Source: Trachipleistophora hominis (lineage: Eukaryota > Microsporidia > Pleistophoridae). From it: DNA of 17,260 nt. Position numbers and translations under genes: made by a program. Shown here piece after piece: positions 1 through 8,951 of this stretch. The notes below the pieces were generated by a model. It did no database searches, was not told the DNA's origin, and worked only from the letters and a program-made list of their open reading frames with translations. Each line of letters opens with the position of its first letter. Within the stretch, counting starts at the first letter, position 1. The DNA lies in contig JH993860.1 in assembly GCA_000316135.1 (NCBI GenBank), positions 26,222 through 43,481 on the forward strand, in the 5' to 3' direction.

Positions 1-72
1 TAGTTCATGGTTCATAATAGTTTTGTTGATGCCTTTCTCGTGTACTGCAAATTTTTTAACAAAATTCGTTTA

Positions 73-84
73 CCCATAAGAATG
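73..84 (+). promoter_or_regulatory. CCC start-proximal motif of NOG1
   Basis: A CCC triplet at 73-75 lies six bases before the ATG at 82. Triplets of this kind just before the start codon are a described feature of microsporidian genes. It supports ATG 82 over the upstream in-frame ATG at 7. Confidence 0.5.
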
Positions 85-1665
85 GCGTTCAACTTCAAGG
101 CAATCAAGAGAATACCGCTGTCGTTGATTGATGTGGTTCTCTCCAAGACACAGAGAAAGACACCGACCGTAATTCGTAAAAAACATCCTTTGCCAAAAAT
201 AAGATCCTTCTACACAAGAAAGGTTAAATTTACGGGTGCTGAATACGTAGCGCAGCTCGAAACAATTATAAACTCCTTTCCCCATGTTGAGGACATTCAT
301 CCGTTCTACAACGACCTGATCAACGTTCTTTACGATAAATCGCACTTTAAGATGGCGCTTGGACATCTCAACAGCACAAAAAAAAATATTGAAGGCATCA
401 CGAACGAATACGTAAGGCTTATAAAATACGGGACGAGCCTTTACGGCTGCAAGCAGCTAAAAAGAGCAGGACTTGGAAAAATGACAAGTTTAGTGAAGAG
501 ATTGAAGCCAACGTTAGAATATTTGGAGGAGGTTCGGCAGCATATGAGCAGACTGCCACAGATTGATCCTGAGTGCCGAACAGTTCTTCTCTGCGGTTTG
601 CCCAACACGGGGAAGAGTAGCTTCATGAACAGCGTTTCAAAGGCAGATGTAGACGTTCAGCCCTATGCGTTTACCACCCGGTCACTTTTTGTCGGACATT
701 TTGAGTACAATTACTTAAGCTGGCAGGTAGTTGACACGCCAGGTGTGCTTGACCATGCGCTGGAAGAAATGAATACCATTGAAATGCAAAGTGTGACAGC
801 GCTTGCACATCTGAACTCGATTGTTCTGTTCTTTCTGGATATTTCTGAGCAGTGCGGGTACTCAATCGATCAGCAAATTAATCTCTACAAGTCGTTGGCG
901 CCGTTAATCGATAGAAGAATGTTGATTGTGCTGAGTAAATGCGATCTGAAAGCAACGGTTGAGGAAAAGAACACAGTTGTTGAACAGATTGGTTTGGATG
1001 ATCTGAGCGATGATGTAAGATGCTTTATCAACGACAAGCAATACGCTCTTCTTAGTGTTTTTGATCCTGAAAGCGTTGAAAAGGTTAAACAGATGGCATG
1101 TGACCTGCACTTGGAGAAATCCCTCGAAAGTAAACTGCAAAAGAATCTTGAACCGATACTCAACCGTATAAATGTGCACGAGCCTGCTTCACATAGACCA
1201 AAGGAAGAATGCATGTTAAGGAATGGCGAGGAGAAAATAATTACCGAGAAGGAACTGGCAAAAGACAACCTCGACTATTATTTTGACGAGAACAAGAACT
1301 ATTTGGTAAATGAAGAGGAGAAATATGACGTTATGCCGGAAATATACAATGGCAGGAATGTAATTGATTTTGTTGATCCAGACGTAATGAGAAAAGTTGA
1401 AAATTTGGACAGGAATTTTCCAATACGGGACTACGATGTTTTTGATAATACCATAAAGAGAGAAATTGATAAACGAATTAAAGTGAAACAGGAATACTCG
1501 CGAAGTAAACTTAGGGCCTCGTTGCCGGACAGATTCAAGAACAATCCAAGGAAAAAGCTCTCCACGTGCAAAGAGGCTGGGCCTAAGACAAGAGGACCGA
1601 AGCAGTTTGTTGAGAGACAAAAACCTATGGAATATAATCGCAAGCCGAAGCATTTATACAGGTGA
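82..1665 (+). CDS. NOG1: Nucleolar GTP-binding protein 1 (NOG1), 60S ribosome assembly GTPase
   Basis: This is a 527-residue Nog1-family GTPase of the OBG/TRAFAC class. Family members act in the nucleolus and cytoplasm on pre-60S particles, inserting a C-terminal tail into the peptide exit tunnel. Visible parts: an N-terminal helical domain containing the family blocks SKTQRKTPTVIR and FYTRKVKFTG; the G1 P-loop GLPNTGKS (about residues 172-179); the family block DVDVQPYAFTT; G3 DTPG (208-211); G4 as SKCD (275-278), where NKxD is usual; and the NOG-C block MPEIYNGRNVIDFVDPDV. The tail is basic and shorter than in yeast or human (about 630-650 aa). An upstream in-frame ATG at 7 exists, but ATG 82 is preferred: it gives the usual Nog1 N-terminus and has CCC at 73-75, six bases before it. 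Identification is secure; only the start is uncertain. Confidence 0.97.
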   Translation: MAFNFKAIKRIPLSLIDVVLSKTQRKTPTVIRKKHPLPKIRSFYTRKVKFTGAEYVAQLETIINSFPHVEDIHPFYNDLINVLYDKSHFKMALGHLNSTKKNIEGITNEYVRLIKYGTSLYGCKQLKRAGLGKMTSLVKRLKPTLEYLEEVRQHMSRLPQIDPECRTVLLCGLPNTGKSSFMNSVSKADVDVQPYAFTTRSLFVGHFEYNYLSWQVVDTPGVLDHALEEMNTIEMQSVTALAHLNSIVLFFLDISEQCGYSIDQQINLYKSLAPLIDRRMLIVLSKCDLKATVEEKNTVVEQIGLDDLSDDVRCFINDKQYALLSVFDPESVEKVKQMACDLHLEKSLESKLQKNLEPILNRINVHEPASHRPKEECMLRNGEEKIITEKELAKDNLDYYFDENKNYLVNEEEKYDVMPEIYNGRNVIDFVDPDVMRKVENLDRNFPIRDYDVFDNTIKREIDKRIKVKQEYSRSKLRASLPDRFKNNPRKKLSTCKEAGPKTRGPKQFVERQKPMEYNRKPKHLYR

Positions 1666-3040
1666 TTATCGTTTGTTAGTTTTTAATAAATTTACTGGCA
1701 TGATATTTACATGTGCGTTATTATATTTGATATCTCATATCAACATTAAATAATTTATACTTTTTCGTCTATCTGCCATGGTCTTTTTACTCTCTGTCCG
1801 GCGTGCAGCGCACATGCGTTAATAACGTTTAACGGTGAATGATCTACATAATCATGCAGTTATTGGTAATGAATAACTTCTTATTTGTCATTTATCTGCC
1901 AGATCTGAGCACGAGATAATCCGTTAGCTATTACCAAGCCTGAATTATTCCGCATTTGGATGGAGATGGTTTAATCCAGATAGGTAATTTCCTGGTAGTT
2001 CTAATAATTACGATATCAATAACCCTTAAGGTATGAATTATTTTTTAATAAATTAAAATAATGATTTTATATAAAAAATAGTTTGAAAAATACAAATTTA
2101 TAAGAATATTTTGCTAACCGTGGTACGTAAATGCTGTTAGAATCATCGTTTCATCATTTTAACTTTAAAACTTGTTCGCTTTTAACAACAAATATGAGGA
2201 GAGATTGTTGTTTTTGATTGTTAGTCTATGTTATAGAAGAGTTTTCATTACATAGAACGATGATTAAATAATTTCTTTATAGTGGATAGGACCATATAGT
2301 GATACATAGGACGGGAAATATTAACTACTGGTGATATATGTTTTATGAAACAAAGACTGCTAGGATCGTAGCCAAGCACGTACAACAAGTTTGTTTAAGT
2401 ATATGGGAAGTGTGAGATATTAATTAAAAGAACATACAAAGAAATTATTGTGTGATGAACTGTGATGTAGGTCAGTCAAGTTTCTGATCTGTCGAATAAA
2501 CTTGAACCAATGATGACGGTGGCAACGGCGTTTTTTCATCGAAGCTTACACGATTACTCAACCATGAAATAGGACCATAGAAATGCGTTAATAGGCCTTA
2601 CAACAAATGTAAGATTTTAATTGTAAAAAAACGTATATTTATCGAATAGACTTGTGTATGAAGTAAAATTAAACAAGGCTGTATAATAAAAAGAGATGCT
2701 CTGTTTTTGCTTATGATCATACACCTCTTGTATTTTTATTGTGATAAATAATTATAACCAGTAGTACGTGTTTATATCAAGCCAACTATCCATTCTAAGT
2801 ACGTAAACATTTCTTTTTATCATCATTAGTTTAACAAATAGCTGCTAAATGACAATAAAAACACGTAAACAAACAGCATACAGTACTTAATGAAAGATCA
2901 TTGCCATAAATGTCATCAATTTAAACACGTATATGAAATATTTGCTAAAGTAATTAAATATTTTTTAAATTAAAAAAAGATCTTTTAACCAGAATATGAA
3001 ATAACAAAACAATGATAAAAAAAGATTTTCTAAAATATAT
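1666..3040. other. AT-rich spacer, no supported gene
   Basis: No ORF of useful length is seen. A perfect 7-bp inverted repeat with a 3-nt loop (TTGATAT/ATATCAA, 1727-1743) lies 62 bases after the NOG1 stop and could be a 3' processing or end structure. The stretch 1780-1990 is less AT-rich than its surroundings, but only very short ORFs occur there (24 codons on minus, 1881-1955). An 11-bp direct repeat, ATAGGACCATA, occurs at 2286-2296 and 2569-2579. A 20-codon ORF (2510-2572) is not convincing. Confidence 0.5.
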
Positions 3041-3317
3041 GCAGAGGCCCGGTAGCCCGGACCTACCACTTAGGTAATGTACTAAGATGGATCTATTATA
3101 ATTAGGACAAGGGGAGTTCCTTGTCTGAGGTGAGGAGTAGGAACCAGGGTTGCGTAGGTGGAAACCCGAGCGTGAATCACCTCGGGGTGACTGGGAAGCC
3201 TTTTGGCAATCGCAGGGATGTGGATGATCTCTGTGATGTCTCTGCATGAATCCGCTTGGAGGTCTCTTCGTCGTTTCCTTATAAGCTCCTTTTTGGAGGG
3301 GAACTAAGGGCCACTGC
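3030..3317 (-). ncRNA. Candidate structured RNA, about 290 nt, identity unknown, probably Pol III
   Basis: This GC-richer island sits inside very AT-rich spacer. Its ends pair: GCAG-A-GGCCC (3041-3050) with GGGCC-A-CTGC (3308-3317), nine pairs around one mismatch. Inside are local hairpins: 3051-3067 (5 bp), 3069-3086 (5 bp), 3106-3125 (7 bp, 6-nt loop), 3177-3190 (5 bp, 4-nt loop), 3198-3207, 3212-3245 (7 bp) and 3286-3298. The minus strand is preferred: it has no internal run of four T, then T4 (3032-3035) and T7 (3017-3023) just after the stem, as for Pol III termination, and a TATA-like stretch lies upstream near 3335-3341. The plus strand would carry internal T4 and T5 runs. One stem (3212-3245) pairs better as plus-strand RNA, through a G-U pair. 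Size fits SRP RNA or RNase P/MRP RNA, but I could not find their signature motifs. A repeat element is possible. Confidence 0.5.
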
Positions 3318-3730
3318 AATATTTAATTTAATTTATAAAATACGGGTATAATCAAACCATGCGTTTCATTTAAGGAATATTATTCTATTATATCTAACTC
3401 ATTATACAGTTATAGCCACCATACCCAACCCTATAACAATCATAAGGATGATATTGTACTTAAAATGCCAATAAATAGTGGTGTTCAGCCAATTGGTAAT
3501 TTATTATGTACTGTTTTCATTATTACTACGCAATAGAAACATCATATATAATTGATTTATAAAATTTTTTTTCATATTAAACTAAAAGCGAATTTGTAAA
3601 TTTATTAAAAACTTAATTGTGCTTAGATCGCAATCATTTGATATAATATTACTTATTATAGAACACGTTTTCTACATATATGGTAATAACTTAATTTGTA
3701 CTAAATTGTACTAAATATATTTAACTTTAC
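3318..3730. other. AT-rich spacer, no gene seen
   Basis: Very AT-rich sequence with only short accidental ORFs. Its right end leads into the TATA box of the small membrane ORF. The part nearest 3318-3350 may hold the promoter of the minus-strand RNA candidate. Confidence 0.5.
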
Positions 3731-3740
3731 TATATAAAAG
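3731..3740 (+). promoter_or_regulatory. TATA box before the small membrane ORF
   Basis: TATATAAAAG is a full TATA consensus and ends 21 bases before the ATG at 3762. Transcription from it would start close to the ATG, as expected for the very short 5' leaders of microsporidian genes. TATA-like strings are common in this AT-rich DNA, so the call rests on its position before a plausible ORF. Confidence 0.4.
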
Positions 3741-3761
3741 CAATGGAATAAAGAACACATC

Positions 3762-3899
3762 ATGGGATATGTCGGGTTCTTTTGCAATACTATTGTTCGA
3801 ACCTTTCTTTTTATACTCGGTGTTATCATAGGACTCTTGCTCATATTATGGGTTTTGGGTGTTTTCGATTCCAGTGTACAAGTGCACGTTAGAAGCTAG
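3762..3899 (+). CDS. Small single-pass membrane protein, 45 aa, unknown function
   Basis: The reading frame runs from ATG 3762 to TAG 3897-3899. The protein has a short N-terminus with a cysteine (FFCNT) and one arginine, then an unbroken hydrophobic stretch from about residue 14 to 35 (core GVIIGLLLILWVLGVF), then a polar tail ending VHVRS. That is the layout of a single-span membrane protein with a short tail. Base composition is clearly richer in G and C than the flanks, and a TATA box lies just upstream. No family is recognised; tiny subunits of ER, mitosomal or secretory complexes look like this, but nothing links it to one. No CCC triplet precedes the ATG. Chance origin is not excluded at this length. 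Confidence 0.45.
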   Translation: MGYVGFFCNTIVRTFLFILGVIIGLLLILWVLGVFDSSVQVHVRS

Positions 3900-6102
3900 G
3901 TTTCAGTTTTTTGGCTCTGATAACTAATGGTGGTTGGAAATTTCTCTTAAATAAAGCAGAGCCATAGAATTCATTTTTATCTACCGGGCTTTCAAAAACA
4001 CGGTTTATTGATACAGTTTTTGCAATAATTACTTGTAGCAAAAGGGTAGATAGTATACGAAGATAAAGTTGTTGTTATTTAGTAGAATATTTGATCTGGT
4101 TATAATAAAATTTATCAAACGCTTTTTTGATATTCGTTATTTTAATCACAGAAGTGTCATATGGCGTTTAATGAACTCAGATATTTGACCACGTTTAGCA
4201 TAAGGAGAAATGTTATATCTCAGTTACAATTTACAATAAATGATTCAATATAAAACATGGCACTTATAATGATATATAGGAGTAATTTAATATTAATTAG
4301 CAAAGTTCATAGACTAAATTGAATGTATATTGTGCAATCGATTTGATATAGTACGATGCAATGAACTCTTTTCTATTTAGCGAGAATGAGTAGTGTTTTA
4401 ATTACCTGACGTTCTCTTATTCGTTTAGCGAGATGGACACGGGGTAATTAATTAATTAATAGGTTTTAGTTTTTGGTGTTCGATAGTATGAAATGGTTTA
4501 TTAGAAGAATGTAAGATTTTTCTTCTTGGTTTTTATCCAAATATACTTTAAAAGAAAAAATTCCCTGGTAAATATATGCCGATAACAACATTACAATAAC
4601 ATACTCATATTCAAAGGTATATAATACTATGTATCAAAAAGAGGCCAAGGCTAATTATTATTCTTTAAAGTCTAAAGCTATTCGTATAAATACAAAACAT
4701 TTTTTAATAGACACACAGGAAGCTTACTGTTAGGATTTTAATATCTTTAATTCTGTTATGATGAACTTTTGAATATTCAAAGAGTGCTGATATGAATAGC
4801 AACCGCTATTCACTTTTAAACGTTAAAAAAGTTTTTTTCAGTATTTTACAATTTATTACTGTAATTTAATTACAGTGCTGTTCTCAATTAATTGCCCGTG
4901 TTTGGTCATCGCTATAAAAAGTTAATTAACTATGAACGAACAATTCCTCTTCGATGTATTTACATGGTGTTTATTCGAACTATTTACATATGCTTGCACT
5001 TTTTATGGGATAAGGTATTGAACCAATTATAAAGATTGATCAGTTCTTATATGTTCCTAATAAATGCTCTAACGAAAAAAAGGCCACTCCGTAACTTATA
5101 GTTTCGTATTAGCTGTTAATATATAAAATAAAGTATTTTAATGTCTAGACAACTATAGTAGTTTTACTTGAAAATTTTGTACAGATATTTTGCTCAGAGG
5201 TTTTGCTGGGCTGGCCACTCAACATTCAAGTTAATTATTTTTGTTAGTATTACGGTGGTTGATACGTTGACGGCCCAAAAGAACGTATATGGTGTTTAAT
5301 ATGAAGGTTCATTAAGATACTATACGTAAAAAACGTGATAAAATATACCTATTGTTCAAACAAAGCACATAATGATTTAAAAATTCAGAAAGGACAAGTC
5401 GAAAGATTTTGTTTTTATCATTCATCTATGTAGGATATAAAGCATTAGCGAACTAAACTAAAAAAGCTATTCAATAAATTTTGTCGTTAAAAGTATCCAA
5501 ACTATCACCTGCTTACATACCATGGAATTGTTGATCGAATGAAAAAGTACTAGAATTATATCTCAAGTTTTTAATGTAGTGCAACATTTTGGTAGAATTA
5601 ATAGTAAAGTTACAGTTAATAATACCTATATTGAAATATTTGACGCTTTTCATTATTGTCATAGGAAAGTTAATAAATGAATAAACATTTATAATATTGA
5701 TATATCTAACAATATAGTTTTAAGTTACTCGTTAAGTACGTGGATTTTTTGTAAGAATGTTTTTATTCATCGTTTCACTCACTTCACAACATATGTTTTT
5801 TTATCTTGCGGAAGTCGGCTAAAAATATGATCTTTGATTCTTAGAAAAGACAAATATATCTACAAGAAATTTTTTGATAACAATGCAATCGTTAAAATTA
5901 TGTATTCAATTTGAAAATTCTTTTTCTTGATTCAACATATCATATATGCTGAACGGTAGACTTCATTTCAATAAATAAATTTATTATAAATGAAGAAATT
6001 TATTATACGGCTGATTGACATTATCCATCAATCGTAAATTGATGGTATTGCTTTATTTCTCTTAATTTAAAAAAATCAGAAACTCAATATCCTTAATATT
6101 CA
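3900..6102. other. Long AT-rich spacer with small repeats and hairpins
   Basis: No convincing gene is seen over about 2.2 kb. Visible items are: a 10-bp direct repeat TTTAGCGAGA at 4376-4385 and 4424-4433; four TAAT units at 4445-4460; a 12-bp direct repeat AAATTTATTATA at about 5978-6007; and a hairpin with an 8-bp stem (CCATCAAT/ATTGATGG, 6025-6032 and 6038-6045) 57 bases before the ORF at 6103. All are short and may be accidents of composition. Confidence 0.45.
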
Positions 6103-6402
6103 ATGAAAAGGACTCGAAGTAAGGAGAAAACCATCACCAAAAAGATTACGGTGAAGACATCCGATCATTCTGAGGAAGAAAGCGATGAAAACACACAGTT
6201 GGAAAGCATGAATGAGACTCGGGATCAAATTATGAATAAACACAGAGATTACTGGACAAATGTAATTGAAAATGAAATAACAGAGTTTAATATTTACAAA
6301 AATTACTGTGTAAATGACACTATAAACAGAAAGAACGTAAAATTGTCTGACGCGGTGGAGGATGATTTGAAGATAATACAGGAATTGGGTAAGACAAGTT
6401 AA
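6103..6402 (+). CDS. Hypothetical small charged protein, 99 aa
   Basis: The ORF opens with the first ATG after an in-frame TAA at 6094-6096. The protein has a strongly basic N-terminus (MKRTRSKEKTITKK), then an acidic serine-rich stretch around residues 22-32, then a helix-prone charged segment with one tryptophan (HRDYWTNVIENEITEF) and an acidic C-terminal helix. There is no signal peptide, membrane span or known motif. Codon use and GC content rise abruptly compared with both flanks, which argues for a real gene. The pattern would suit a small nuclear or chromatin-associated protein, but that is only a guess from composition. The antisense ORF over the same stretch is an overlap shadow. Confidence 0.6.
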   Translation: MKRTRSKEKTITKKITVKTSDHSEEESDENTQLESMNETRDQIMNKHRDYWTNVIENEITEFNIYKNYCVNDTINRKNVKLSDAVEDDLKIIQELGKTS

Positions 6403-6956
6403 TAAACCAATAAAGTAAGAGTTTGCAAAATTGCTAAATTTGTGGAATATTATCTTTAACACCCTACGATTTTATATTCTTTAAGCTGAAATAACTTTGG
6501 TAAAAGAATTATCACCAATATTACCTCACATATATAGTACGTATTCAGTTACATTTTGATGCGTTCTTTTTTTGTACATTAAGTTATTATACATGAATGC
6601 AAAGCCTTGTATCAATAAACTAGCTATGCTATTCTATTATAAAATGGAAATTTAAACTGGTGTGTGTTTGTTGATGTGTTCGCTCGTTATCCTTAACCTT
6701 TATCTTTTTATTATTATGATGACTAGCTGCGCTGTTTCGTTTGTAGAACGGAAAGATTTATTAGTGTATATTTAATAACATTAACTTTTTCTTGGTTCTT
6801 AAATTAAATCCATGTCTGTCGTTATCATATCTTTTACATTTCTCAATAAGGATTAGTAAATTAATTCGTTAATATGTCAATTCTTCCCAAAAAATCCTTC
6901 ATAAAAGGCTGCTGAGTGAATTCGAACATAAAAATCACACAATAACATGTAACTTT
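6403..6956. other. AT-rich spacer, no gene seen
   Basis: Only very short ORFs occur (for example 19 codons from the ATGATG near 6718). No RNA gene, repeat or clear promoter is recognised. Confidence 0.5.
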
Positions 6957-7292
6957 TCATTTTATATTAAATACTAAGTAAAGGTCTTGAATTTTTGTCT
7001 CAAATTTACCAATCGGCTTGCGATATATCTTTTCCTTAACATTGATGATGACAAATTTGTATAATTCAGAATCAATGAACAAAAACACACAATAAAAGTT
7101 AATATGGCACGGATACGCCGAGAAAGAACTATAAAATAAATGAAAAATGCGTAATTTAATAGAACACTCACAATAAAAAATACCATATTTACGGATTATT
7201 TTAAAAATTATATTAGATTTTTTGAGTCTTAGTTTTATCAGCTTACCAAAGAATTCAAAGTTATGAACGTGGATGAATGCTATGATGATCAT
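6957..7292 (-). CDS. Doubtful small ORF, 111 aa
   Basis: An ATG-to-stop frame of 111 codons, with CCC directly before the ATG (plus-strand GGG at 7293-7295). The product is basic and rich in I, F, K and Y, with no recognised domain. A second minus-strand frame inside it (6974-7186, 70 aa) would encode a protein with two hydrophobic stretches (near residues 2-20 and 27-40) and a basic tail, so it is unclear which frame, if either, is used. In DNA this AT-rich, an open frame of this length is uncommon but can arise by chance. It is listed as a weak candidate. Confidence 0.27.
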   Translation of the reverse strand: MIIIAFIHVHNFEFFGKLIKLRLKKSNIIFKIIRKYGIFYCECSIKLRIFHLFYSSFSAYPCHINFYCVFLFIDSELYKFVIINVKEKIYRKPIGKFETKIQDLYLVFNIK

Positions 7293-8951
7293 GGGAAATA
7301 AAAGGTAGTTTGATTGACCGAGTAGTAGTCAAAGCTACATATTATGTCGTATTAACATTATATACAGATTTTGTGAAATAAACATGTATAATAAAACGAT
7401 ATTTACGTGGTGTTAAGTACAATTAGAATAGCAAATAAGCTTGTTTCCGGACAAAGACATATAATATTTCATAAATTTTATTATTTTTATCATTTCGAGG
7501 TACATAACTTTTTAAAACATATGGAAAAGTATAATTTAGAAGTGGGTTTCTTACAGCTTGTTTTTACAGTTGGTTTATTTACTTGTAAAACACGATTTAA
7601 AGCGTATAATTGTTAATAAATAGATAGAATAAAATACAAAAACACGTATTACGCGAAAGCTATAAAATTATAGACTTAGTCTAAGAACAATTTTTGGAAA
7701 AATTAACCATGTTTATTTTTAAATTTTGCAAATATTTATTCACCAGCTTGATAATTAAATTGTACTTTGTATAAACAGAAAAATACATGCAAATTGTTAA
7801 TAAATACGATAATACTTTGATATTAGAACGTTTTTTGTCCTTTCAAATCGGTTGTCACTTTAACATGATTAACCAGGTTCAAGTTTTGTGTTAAATAGCA
7901 ACACGTTTTATTCAATCAAGCCTTGTTTACATCTTTAAACCAAAGTTCAGTATTCATGGGCGGTCCCAGTAGACGAGAAGTGCATGTATGGTTAGATAAT
8001 GCGTGTAAAGGCGATAATTAAACAGACTTTTAGTTAAAAAAACACACCTTTCAAATATTAAGTTGCATCTCGCTAACTATCTTATTCCAAGTGAAATTGT
8101 ATTTTATAACATACACTTTAAATCTGCCATGTATAACTTATTACTTGTTCCCTTTACAACTTTGTAAGACTGAATCAACGTTATTACATAAACATTTAGC
8201 AGATGAATTTCTTAATGACAATGATTATCTGGTATTAAAATGAACGTAATAATGAGATGTAGTGGTATATGTCATCTTGAGGTTAAAACAAGAATTGTTT
8301 ATATACAATTAACCAATAACCACTCATTTTTGTTGATAATTTTTTTGTGTTTATCTCATCTATCAAAATATTTTAGGATTGATATTGTCGTGGTATTACA
8401 AGCTACTATATAAAGGATAAAATAGTTTACCCCGTGCAAAGCGAGACATAAATTAAATAATTAAATAAAGTAAATTCTGACGAATGTAATGATAAATACA
8501 ATTTGGTGTGTCATTAACGACTATTATTTTTTAATTATAAAAGTAATACTAACAATGTCTGTTGCTGAAAGGAGGTTTAGTTATGGTTGGAATGGAGAAT
8601 CTTGTTTTCAATAATTTTGGCTTTGAATATTTTTCTAATCATTTGAAAACGCACTTCGATTACTCAAGAAGTCTCAGTAGCACATAATAATAGGCATTTT
8701 GTGTGTTTTTTAGTATAGCCGTATTCCGTGTCTTATGTTGTTTAAGATAATATTCTAAGAACTTTTTTCACTAAACAGTCAAAATAACATGAAATCATAG
8801 TTTTTACAGAACGAGCGTGTGTGAAGGATGTGGTAAATAAATAAAAATACTTTTAATTAAAGAAAATCATGACTGCTATATCTACACATATCGTGAAGAA
8901 CATAGAAAAACACCCTTAAAGAACTAATATAAAACACAGAGCTCTTACAAT
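7293..8951. other. AT-rich spacer, no supported gene
   Basis: No ORF here looks coding; the 69-codon plus frame at 7407-7616 starts with GTG and is low in complexity. Two very short ORFs have above-average GC: 7956-8021 (21 codons) and 8583-8687 (34 codons). Neither has family support. A clean TATA-like TATATAAAGG at 8407-8416 is followed by no ORF (the next ATG reads straight into TAA), so it is either accidental or serves an unrecognised RNA. Confidence 0.45.

Noticed and set aside
885..1268. Antisense frames over NOG1
   Set aside because: Shadows of the strongly supported NOG1 reading frame.
1780..1990. Less AT-rich patch checked for a tRNA
   Set aside because: No acceptor stem, T-loop consensus or anticodon arm could be fitted on either strand.
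3198..3240. Resemblance to the U2 5' hairpin (GCCTTTTGGC) on plus, and an ACAGAGA string on minus as in U6
   Set aside because: The U2 branch-site pairing motif (GUAGUA) is absent, and the U6 context after ACAGAGA does not fit. Both are probably chance.
2954..3319. 121-codon minus-strand frame across the GC-richer island
   Set aside because: It has no family resemblance, is rich in P, H, R and S as expected from translating structured RNA, and runs on into AT-rich DNA. The pairing pattern of the island explains it better.
6100..6462. 120-codon minus-strand frame opposite the small ORF at 6103
   Set aside because: It mirrors the plus-strand frame, is hydrophobic by translation of complementary codons, and the plus-strand frame has the better amino acid make-up.
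7236..7254. Possible 19-nt intron (GTAAG...ACTAAG on the minus strand)
   Set aside because: Shorter than known microsporidian introns, and removing it leads quickly to a stop codon.
7407..7616. 69-codon plus-strand frame
   Set aside because: GTG start, low complexity, no domain, and an AT-rich background with no rise in GC.
7956..8021. 21-codon ORF with raised GC (start MGGPSRREVHVW)
   Set aside because: Too short, no homology recognised, and no splice pattern that extends it into a longer frame.
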